A program made the translations under genes and the position numbers. A stretch of DNA of 64,000 nt. Origin: Bacteroidales bacterium. GTDB lineage: Bacteria; Bacteroidota; Bacteroidia; Bacteroidales; FEN-979. The notes beneath the pieces were generated by a model. That model was given only the letters and a program-made list of their open reading frames with translations, had not been told where the DNA came from and made no database searches. Below, in pieces: positions 27,255 through 34,045 of this stretch. Each line of letters opens with the position of its first letter. The stretch's first letter is position 1. Location: NCBI GenBank assembly GCA_023231065.1, contig JALNWE010000007.1:10207-74206 (forward strand), read 5' to 3'.

Positions 27255-29150
27255 ATGACTGCCTCAACAGGACCGCTTTTATCTGTTGTTAATTTTCCTG
27301 CCGACCTCAAAAAACTCAGTCTTGAAGAACTTCCTCAACTCTGTGAAGAGATCCGGGGTTTTATAATTGAAGTGATGTCGGTTAACCCGGGACACCTGGG
27401 CGCCAGTCTTGGCGCTGTGGAATTGGCAGTAGCCTTGCATTACGTGTATGACGCCCCTTTTGACAAGATCATCTGGGACGTGGGGCATCAGGCTTACGCG
27501 CACAAGATCCTGACCGGCCGGAAAGATCAGTTTGAATCAATACGGAGGTATAAAGGGATCAGTGGTTTCCCCAAGATGTCAGAAAGCGAATATGATGCTT
27601 TTGGGGTCGGGCACTCCTCCACTTCAATATCTGCCGCTCTTGGGATGGGTGTTGCCGCCACGCTCGATAATCAGAAAAACCGGCATCATGTTGCTGTTAT
27701 CGGGGATGGGGCGATGACCGGCGGTATGGCCATGGAAGCCCTCAACAACGGTGGCGTTTCCAATGCTAACCTCCTGGTGATCCTGAATGACAACCAGATT
27801 GCCATTGATAAAAATGTAGGAGCCATCAAGGATTACCTGGCGGATATTGTCACTTCCAAAACCTATAATAAATTCCGCGATAAGATCTGGTTCCTTATGG
27901 GTGGCGGGACTAGATATGGTCAGAATTCACGGGCCATTGTCAAACAATTGGGTAACGCTTTAAAAACCACCTTGCTCAAGAGCGGGAATTTGTTTGAAGC
28001 TTTTAACTTCCGCTATTTTGGACCGGTTGATGGAAATGATGTGGTCAGGCTGGTAAAGCTTTTAACAGATATGAAGGATATCAAAGGCCCCAAGTTGCTT
28101 CATATTCATACGATCAAGGGCAAAGGATTTGAAAAGGCAGAAAAAAATCAAACGGTTTATCATGCTCCCGGGGTTTTTGATAAAGATACGGGAACGATCA
28201 AAGAAGATAAATGTCAGGACCAGGCGCCCAAATACCAGACTGTTTTTGGCCGTACGATCATTGAGTTGGCAGAACTGAACCCCAGGATTCTGGGTATCAC
28301 TCCTGCCATGTCCACCGGTTGTTCCCTTAACCTGATGATGAATAAAATGCCCGACCGTACCTTTGATGTCGGGATCGCCGAACAACATGCCGTTACCTTC
28401 AGCGCCGGTCTGGCGGCCTCCGGGTATATTCCGTTTTGCAACATCTATTCTACTTTCATGCAACGGGCATACGATCAGGTCATTCATGATGTGGCCTTGC
28501 AAAAGTTGCACGTGGTATTTTGCTTGGACCGGGGAGGGCTGGTCGGGGAAGATGGGGCTACCCATCATGGGGCTTTTGATCTGGCTTATCTCCGGTGTGT
28601 TCCAAACATGATCGTTGCTTCCCCCATGAACGAAGAGGAATTGAGGAATATGATGTTTACTGCCCAGCTCGATGGCATGGGGCCCTTTGCCATTCGTTAT
28701 CCCAAAGGCAGGGGGGTGATGCGCAATTGGAAAACCCCGATGAAAGTTCTTGAAATCGGAAAAGGCCGGGTCATCCGCGAAGGAGGCGACAGGATTATTA
28801 TCACTATCGGTCCTGTGGGCAATTACGCCGTAGATGCCTGTAAAAAGCTTGAATCAGAAGGAATATCTGTAGCCCATGCCGACCTCCGTTTTTTAAAACC
28901 ACTTGATGAGGGCCTGCTGCACGACATCTTCCGGAAATATTCCAATATCGTGACAGTGGAAGATGGCGCCATCATGGGAGGTATGGGTTCCGCCATCCTT
29001 GAATTCATGGCCGATCATGGATACCATGGCAGGGTGAAGAGACTGGGTGTCCCCGATACCTTTATCGAACAGGGTTCGGTGGCTGAACTCCATCATGAAT
29101 GCGGGTTTGATGCGGATGGAATAGCACAGGCCCTCCGCGAAATGGACTGA
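27255..29150 (+). CDS. dxs: 1-deoxy-D-xylulose-5-phosphate synthase
   Basis: A 631-residue thiamine-diphosphate enzyme joining pyruvate and glyceraldehyde 3-phosphate, the entry step of the MEP isoprenoid pathway and the source of DXP for pyridoxal phosphate. It shows GHLGASLGAVELAVALHYVY, WDVGHQAYAHKILTGR, the ThDP motif GDGAMTGGMAMEALNN, FRYFGPVDGNDV, then the transketolase pyrimidine domain (DVGIAEQHAVTFSAGLA) and C-terminal domain (VTVEDGAIMGGMGSAILE). Length is normal. Downstream MEP enzymes IspG and IspH need Fe-S clusters, and pdxB in this window uses the same DXP-dependent vitamin B6 route, so placement after suf is metabolically sensible. Confidence 0.97.
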   Translation: MTASTGPLLSVVNFPADLKKLSLEELPQLCEEIRGFIIEVMSVNPGHLGASLGAVELAVALHYVYDAPFDKIIWDVGHQAYAHKILTGRKDQFESIRRYKGISGFPKMSESEYDAFGVGHSSTSISAALGMGVAATLDNQKNRHHVAVIGDGAMTGGMAMEALNNGGVSNANLLVILNDNQIAIDKNVGAIKDYLADIVTSKTYNKFRDKIWFLMGGGTRYGQNSRAIVKQLGNALKTTLLKSGNLFEAFNFRYFGPVDGNDVVRLVKLLTDMKDIKGPKLLHIHTIKGKGFEKAEKNQTVYHAPGVFDKDTGTIKEDKCQDQAPKYQTVFGRTIIELAELNPRILGITPAMSTGCSLNLMMNKMPDRTFDVGIAEQHAVTFSAGLAASGYIPFCNIYSTFMQRAYDQVIHDVALQKLHVVFCLDRGGLVGEDGATHHGAFDLAYLRCVPNMIVASPMNEEELRNMMFTAQLDGMGPFAIRYPKGRGVMRNWKTPMKVLEIGKGRVIREGGDRIIITIGPVGNYAVDACKKLESEGISVAHADLRFLKPLDEGLLHDIFRKYSNIVTVEDGAIMGGMGSAILEFMADHGYHGRVKRLGVPDTFIEQGSVAELHHECGFDADGIAQALREMD

Positions 29151-29241
29151 TCGGGGCATCAGCGCTAAAATAATCCATACCAATCCGGGAATAATTAAGA
29201 AAATTTTTGTATTTTCATAAAAATTTATTGAATTTTACATT

Positions 29242-29340
29242 TTCACCACGAAGGGGTCAAGATGCCAATATTACGTATTCAATCATTTAATTTTTAGCAT
29301 CTTGGAGATCTGGCGGTGAAAAGTGGTTTTCGGAGTGGGC
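29242..29340. repeat. Imperfect hairpin and dispersed element in the dxs-lipoprotein gap
   Basis: The 293-bp gap 29151-29443 contains an imperfect inverted repeat with arms 29242-29265 (TTCACCACGAAG then GGGTCAAGATGC) and 29297-29320 (GCATCTTGGAGA then TCTGGCGGTGAA), followed by TGGTTTTCGGAGTGGGC. The right-hand part, 29309-29340, matches 10971-11006 closely. No frame is seen in the gap. The lipoprotein promoter was not located with confidence. Confidence 0.7.
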
Positions 29341-29443
29341 CCATAATCTGATACAGAAGATATATGATCCTGAAAAAGTTCTTCCTGAAAAAAGTTGAAA
29401 TAAATTATAAATGCCAGTGAATAAAACCCTTAAAAACCAAATT

Positions 29444-30088
29444 ATGAAAAAACCGTTTTCTGTTTCCATTTATCCGGCCATCCTGCTGGTTTGCATGATA
29501 TGCTCCTCCTGCAGTTCGCCTATAACCCTGACAAGCTGGAAAAATCCGGCTGATAACACCCAAATCTCAAAAGTGGTGGTATTCCCGCTTTTCGATAAGC
29601 TGGAATATACCAAACCTTTTGAGCAATCGATGGCCGCCTATTTCCAGTCCAAGGGGTTAAAAGCCATAGGGGCGCTGGATTTTCTGAATCCTTCGATCAA
29701 ATATCCCATGCCTGATGTTATTAAAAAGATCGACAGCATGGGGGCCAATGCAGTTCTTGTATTCAAATATACCGGAACCGACAAATCACAGGATTATGTA
29801 CCCCCAACGTATTATGGCGGCTGGGGCGGCGGCTACTGGGGTGGCGGTTACTGGGGCGGCGGTTACTGGGGCGGCGGTGTTGCTACCGGCGGTTACTGGG
29901 TGACCACCTCGACCTTAAACCTGAAAGCATCGCTTTATGTTAAAGCTAACAAAGAAGCCATCTGGACCGGTGACATTACCGTGACGGACCCCAACTATGT
30001 GGACCAGGCGGCTGTTAATATGGCACAGGATATCTATGCCGACTGGGTAAAAAATAACCTGGTCAAGGTTCAGCCATCCGGTAAATAA
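29444..30088 (+). CDS. Lipoprotein with Gly-Trp-Tyr repeat (DUF4136-like)
   Basis: A 214-residue protein from the ATG at 29444, chosen over an ATG 33 bp upstream because MKKPFSV begins the signal sequence. A hydrophobic core runs into a Cys-rich lipobox region (VCMICSSCSS), so it is probably a lipoprotein. The mature part resembles the DUF4136 fold (KVVVFPLFDK, FEQSMAAYFQSKGLKAIG, SMGANAVLVFKY, then YVKANKEAIWTGDITVTD). Between them sits a short repeat of YWGGG units (residues about 126-148), encoded by near-identical 15-bp units GGCGGTTACTGGGGC. Function unknown; members often occur in the outer membrane under stress. Confidence 0.75.
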   Translation: MKKPFSVSIYPAILLVCMICSSCSSPITLTSWKNPADNTQISKVVVFPLFDKLEYTKPFEQSMAAYFQSKGLKAIGALDFLNPSIKYPMPDVIKKIDSMGANAVLVFKYTGTDKSQDYVPPTYYGGWGGGYWGGGYWGGGYWGGGVATGGYWVTTSTLNLKASLYVKANKEAIWTGDITVTDPNYVDQAAVNMAQDIYADWVKNNLVKVQPSGK

Positions 30089-30090
30089 CA

Positions 30091-30153
30091 TCAATGGTCA
30101 ATAGTCAATGATCAATGGTCAATGGTCAATGGTCAATAGTCAATGGTCAATAG
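30091..30153 (+). repeat. Nine-unit heptamer array between convergent genes
   Basis: Nine consecutive units TCAATGG, TCAATAG or TCAATGA, with no interruption. The last unit overlaps the 3' end of the NAD(P)-binding protein gene and provides its stop codon (complement of 30147-30149). Confidence 0.95.
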
Positions 30154-30764
30154 CTTGCCAGCGCGGGCATCGTTCGGTCATACCGGGTATCGGTGACCAG
30201 TTTCAACATGAAATCAGCCACATCGGCCCGTGGGACAGTCCTGGATGTCGGAATGCCGGGAATAATTTTATAGGTATTGGTCTTCGGTGAATCGGTAAGC
30301 CCCACAGGCCGGAGGATAACCCAGTCGGTATGGCTTTCCTGGATGATCTTAACCTGACGGAGTTTATCTGCAAACACATTTCTCAGAAACAGAGGAACAA
30401 TGACTTTGCCGAACCAGAAACCTGCATCATTGCCTAAAATACCCGCGGATGACATACAGATAAACCGTTTCACACCGCATTCTTCTATGGCTTTCAGGAT
30501 ATTTCTGGTCCCTTCTGAAAGGATGGTCGATCGTTTGTTTGTGTCTATGCCAAGCGTACAGAGAACCGCATCCTGACCGGTGATTGCCTCTTTGACTTTT
30601 TGAAAGTCCGAAACATCTCCCCGGATGGTCCTCAGGTTTTTATGTTGAATGGTAACTTTTGAAGGTTGACGGGCAAAAGCGGTTACATGGAAACCTTGGT
30701 TCAAAGCCTGATAAACAATTAATATTCCGGTTCGTCCACTTGCGCCAAAAACTGCGATTTTCAT
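30147..30764 (-). CDS. NAD(P)-binding oxidoreductase (NmrA/atypical SDR family)
   Basis: A 205-residue Rossmann-fold protein. It has the dinucleotide motif VFGASGRTG (residues 5-13) and the NADP-preferring basic strand end (FARQPSKV), then GDVSDFQKVKEAITGQDAVLCTLG and FICMSSAGILG. It belongs to the NmrA-like group whose members are often NADPH sensors or flavin/biliverdin reductase-like enzymes. The last two residues and the stop codon come from the heptamer array. It is convergent with the lipoprotein gene. Substrate unknown. Confidence 0.85.
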   Translation of the reverse strand: MKIAVFGASGRTGILIVYQALNQGFHVTAFARQPSKVTIQHKNLRTIRGDVSDFQKVKEAITGQDAVLCTLGIDTNKRSTILSEGTRNILKAIEECGVKRFICMSSAGILGNDAGFWFGKVIVPLFLRNVFADKLRQVKIIQESHTDWVILRPVGLTDSPKTNTYKIIPGIPTSRTVPRADVADFMLKLVTDTRYDRTMPALASY

Positions 30765-30781
30765 TTGTAAATAATTCTGGA

Positions 30782-30789
30782 CAAAGTTA
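30782..30789 (-). promoter_or_regulatory. -7 element for the NAD(P)-binding protein gene
   Basis: Minus strand TAACTTTG, a perfect TAnnTTTG match 17 bp before the start codon. Confidence 0.55.
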
Positions 30790-30875
30790 AGGAAAATTCA
30801 CGATATGGAGGATAACCCCTGGGGCTCGTTGGCAGGGGACAGGAAAATATTTTACTTTTATCGAAAATTTACGGA

Positions 30876-32648
30876 GTGTCTCATTCCCCTCTTTTTCGAA
30901 AGAAATCGATTGCTCATATTTTACAGGACTCCCGGCGCCAGGAAGGAGAGAAAGCAGAACTCAAAAAGAACCTGACTGTTTTTGATCTGACCGCGTTGGG
31001 GATAGCTGCTGTTATTGGTGCTGGAATTTTCAGTACGATCGGCAACGCGGCTGCCAGCGGTGGCCCTGCCGTTTCGCTGCTTTTTCTTTTCACGGCGCTT
31101 ACCTGTGGCTTTTCGGCTTTATGTTATGCCCGTTTTGCTTCTGTCATCCCCATCAGCGGCAGCGCTTATACTTATGCCTATGCCAGCTTCGGGGAACTGG
31201 TTGCATGGATCATCGGCTGGGACCTGATCATGGAATATGCCATTGGCAACATCGCTGTCGCGATCTCCTGGTCTGATTATTTTACTGGCTTTCTGGGCGG
31301 GATCGGTTTGCAAGTGCCCGAATACCTGTGTGTCGACTATCTTTCAGCGGCGCGGGGTTACCATACAGTGGTGGAAGGATTAGCCAAAGGTATTCCCTTC
31401 AATACTTTCAGCGATAGCCTCCGTGAATCCTTCACGGCATGGCAGAACGCTCCTTTTATCGCGGGGATCAGGATCATCGCCGATATCCCGGCATTCTTCA
31501 TTGTCATCTTTATCTCTGTACTCGTTTATATCGGGATCTATGAGACCAAGGTAGCCAGCAATACCATGGTCATGCTGAAAATCGGGATTTTATTGCTGAT
31601 TATTGGCGTCGGTTCCTTTTATATCAATACAAACAACTGGCATCCTTTTGCCCCCAATGGGCTCTCAGGGGTGCTCAAAGGTGTTTCCGGGGTATTTTTT
31701 GCCTATATTGGATTTGATGCCATATCCACGACGGCTGAAGAGTGCCGGAATCCCCGCCGCGACCTGCCCCGTGCCATTATACTGGCGTTGGCCATCACCA
31801 CGGTGATGTATATCATGATCAGTCTCGTCCTTACAGGGATGCTTCATTACAGCGAACTGGGCGTAGGCGATCCGCTGGCTTATGCTTTTCAGAAACTGAA
31901 CCTGACCAGGCTTTCCGGTATTATCGCCCTAAGCGCTGTGGTTGCCATGGCCAGTGTGCTGCTCGTATTTCAGGTAGGCCAGCCCAGAATATGGATGAGC
32001 ATGAGTCGCGATGGCTTACTTCCCCGGTCATTTTCGAAAATCCACCCCCGCTTTAAAACGCCCTGGTTTTCAACCATTATTGCCGGTATCCTGGTAGCCG
32101 TTCCTTCCCTGTTTATGAATCTGACCGAAGTGACCGACCTCACCAGCATCGGTACCTTATTTGCCTTTATCCTTGTTTCGGGCGGAGTCCTGGTCCTTGA
32201 TGGGAAAGGGCGGAGCATGGAATCGGATCAGGAAGTAAAAGGGTTCCGGATCCCTTACCTGAACAGCCGTTATTTCCTGCCCCTGATATGGACCGGAATT
32301 TTGGTATTGCTCCTTTTCTGGCGCCCACCAGAATTCGAAAAGCTACTTTCTGCCATCTATCATCCGGCATCCTGTATCCTGTATCCTGCCCCGGCTGCCG
32401 GTTCACTCCTCCGGACCGAATTTCCCATCCTGATATTCATCATCGCCGCGGCTATAATGACCTTTATGGGAGTCTGGAAACAACTTTCATTGATTCCCGT
32501 TCTTGGGTTGCTGACAAACTTTTACCTGATGTCCCAATTAGGCATTACAAACTGGATGCGTTTCCTTGTTTGGCTTGCCATCGGCCTGACCATTTATTTT
32601 CTTTATAGCCGGAGACATAGCAAATTGCGAAAATTGACTAATCCCTGA
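30876..32648 (+). CDS. APC-superfamily amino-acid permease (cationic amino-acid transporter type)
   Basis: A 590-residue inner-membrane transporter. The GTG at 30876 was chosen because it gives a short basic N-terminus before TM1 (LTALGIAAVIGAGIFSTIG, the APC unwound GAGIF helix). About 12-14 transmembrane helices are visible, including the VFFAYIGFDAISTTAEE signature of CAT-type permeases and the C-terminal helices (FLVWLAIGLTIYFLYSRRH). Extra soluble insertions occur after TM3 (about 145-205) and at about 490-510. The second one is encoded by a heptamer repeat and reads YHPASCILYPAPAAG. It probably imports basic or neutral amino acids by cation or proton coupling. Confidence 0.88.
   Translation: MSHSPLFRKKSIAHILQDSRRQEGEKAELKKNLTVFDLTALGIAAVIGAGIFSTIGNAAASGGPAVSLLFLFTALTCGFSALCYARFASVIPISGSAYTYAYASFGELVAWIIGWDLIMEYAIGNIAVAISWSDYFTGFLGGIGLQVPEYLCVDYLSAARGYHTVVEGLAKGIPFNTFSDSLRESFTAWQNAPFIAGIRIIADIPAFFIVIFISVLVYIGIYETKVASNTMVMLKIGILLLIIGVGSFYINTNNWHPFAPNGLSGVLKGVSGVFFAYIGFDAISTTAEECRNPRRDLPRAIILALAITTVMYIMISLVLTGMLHYSELGVGDPLAYAFQKLNLTRLSGIIALSAVVAMASVLLVFQVGQPRIWMSMSRDGLLPRSFSKIHPRFKTPWFSTIIAGILVAVPSLFMNLTEVTDLTSIGTLFAFILVSGGVLVLDGKGRSMESDQEVKGFRIPYLNSRYFLPLIWTGILVLLLFWRPPEFEKLLSAIYHPASCILYPAPAAGSLLRTEFPILIFIIAAAIMTFMGVWKQLSLIPVLGLLTNFYLMSQLGITNWMRFLVWLAIGLTIYFLYSRRHSKLRKLTNP
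32362..32389 (+). repeat. ATCCTGT-type heptamer repeat inside the permease gene
   Basis: Four seven-base units: ATCCGGC, ATCCTGT, ATCCTGT, ATCCTGC. They are read in frame as part of a Pro/Cys-containing loop between two hydrophobic segments. Confidence 0.8.
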
Positions 32649-32656
32649 TTCTTTTC

Positions 32657-33442
32657 ATGTCCCTCACAGAAATTATCGTAATCATCGTTGCCGGGATCTT
32701 CGTCGGGTTCATCAACACCCTGTCGGGAGGCGGTTCCGTGATCAGTCTTTCTTTGCTGCTGATCCTTGGTTTGCCTGCTAATATTGCGAACGGCACCAAC
32801 CGGATCAGTATTTTTTTCCAAACGCTTTCTTCGGTAGGTAATTTTACCCGCCAGAAAATGTTTGATAACCTGAAACCGGTTTGGCTCGGCATTCCCGCGA
32901 CGATCGGATCGGTTTTAGGGGCTTACCTGGCAGTAGATGTCAACACAAAAGTGATCGAAATCGCGATGGCCGTAGCCATGGTGATCATGCTTTTCTTTTT
33001 ATTTTACAAACCCGACAAATGGCTGAAAGAAAATCCATCGATGTTGCAGGGTTCCCTGAAATGGTGGCAAATGTTGATTTTCTTTATAGTCGGATTTTAT
33101 GGGGGATTTATCCAGGTTGGCGTTGGTTATTTTTTACTGATGTCGCTTGTCCTTGGTGTGGGTTATGACCTGGTGAAAGCCAATGCCGTCAAAAACCTGA
33201 TCGTTTTCTTCTATGCCATCTTCGCATTGCTGGTTTTTATCATTGACGGGAAAGTAAATTACCTATATGGACTGATCCTGTCAGCCGGGAGCATCATCGG
33301 CGCCCTGATCGCTTCTTACCTGGCCGTTAAGAAAGGAGCCGGATTTATCCGGGCTGTCATCGTCCTTTCAGTGGTCCTGACTATACTACAGGTCACCGGA
33401 TTGGTGAACTTTACCGCTTTGTATCATAACCTGTTAAAATAA
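32657..33442 (+). CDS. TauE/SafE (TSUP) family permease
   Basis: A 261-residue membrane protein with about eight hydrophobic helices in two homologous halves. The first half carries the family motif FVGFINTLSGGGSVISLSLL and the second FYGGFIQVGVGYFLLMSLVL. TSUP proteins move sulfite, sulfonates or other organic anions across the inner membrane; the direction and substrate cannot be read from sequence. It starts 8 bp after the permease gene, so the two are probably co-transcribed. Confidence 0.9.
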   Translation: MSLTEIIVIIVAGIFVGFINTLSGGGSVISLSLLLILGLPANIANGTNRISIFFQTLSSVGNFTRQKMFDNLKPVWLGIPATIGSVLGAYLAVDVNTKVIEIAMAVAMVIMLFFLFYKPDKWLKENPSMLQGSLKWWQMLIFFIVGFYGGFIQVGVGYFLLMSLVLGVGYDLVKANAVKNLIVFFYAIFALLVFIIDGKVNYLYGLILSAGSIIGALIASYLAVKKGAGFIRAVIVLSVVLTILQVTGLVNFTALYHNLLK

Positions 33443-33461
33443 AAAGTAATAAAAAAGGAAT

Positions 33462-33971
33462 CTATTGCAAGTCGTATTCCTGGATCTCCTCGCTCACATA
33501 TTCCAGGCTGATACCGGCTTGTTTGAACATTTCCTCCGAGGCCGCCCCGTCGTGGTATTTTTTTTCACATACTACCCTCACGATCCCGCAATTGATGATG
33601 AGCATGGCGCAGGTCCTGCAAGGTGTCATACGACAATAAAGAGTCGCGCCTTCAAGAGAGATCCCGAGGCGGGCTGCCTGGCAGATGGCATTTTGTTCCG
33701 CGTGCACGGTACGCACGCAGTGTTGGGTTATTCGGTCATCCTCATGTAACACTTTCTTCATCAGATGGCCCACATCATCACAATGGGGTAGCCCTCGCGG
33801 CGACCCTACATATCCGGTGACAAGAATCTGTTTGTCGCGGGCAATGACACACCCGCTGCGTCCCCGGTCACAGGTCGCCCTCTTTGCGACAGTTGCCGCC
33901 ACTTCCATGAAATATTCATCCCAGGTTGGCCTTCTGTTTTTATCCTTTTCCATAGGTCCCGGTTTTTCCAC
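33462..33971 (-). CDS. dCMP/cytidine deaminase-family zinc enzyme
   Basis: A 169-residue protein of the deoxycytidylate deaminase (ComEB-like) family. The zinc site is HAE at 90-92 (VHAEQNAI) plus PCRTC at 117-121. Also present are GRSGCVIARDKQILVTGYVG and GLPHCDDVGHL, which carries further potential zinc ligands seen in dCMP deaminases. It would convert dCMP to dUMP for thymidylate synthesis, in the cytosol. Its promoter faces that of the M6 protease gene. Confidence 0.9.
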   Translation of the reverse strand: MEKPGPMEKDKNRRPTWDEYFMEVAATVAKRATCDRGRSGCVIARDKQILVTGYVGSPRGLPHCDDVGHLMKKVLHEDDRITQHCVRTVHAEQNAICQAARLGISLEGATLYCRMTPCRTCAMLIINCGIVRVVCEKKYHDGAASEEMFKQAGISLEYVSEEIQEYDLQ

Positions 33972-33983
33972 TAATTTCTTTCA

Positions 33984-34019
33984 CAAAGATACTGTTTTGT
34001 AAAGAAAATGCTACTTTTG
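33984..34019. promoter_or_regulatory. Face-to-face -7 elements for the divergent deaminase and M6 protease genes
   Basis: Minus strand TATCTTTG (33984-33991) lies 12 bp before the deaminase start. Plus strand TACTTTTG (34012-34019) lies 26 bp before the M6 protease ATG. The two cores are 20 bp apart, so the promoters overlap. Confidence 0.6.
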
Positions 34020-34045
34020 CCTGTAATTAAAAAACTGAATAACAG

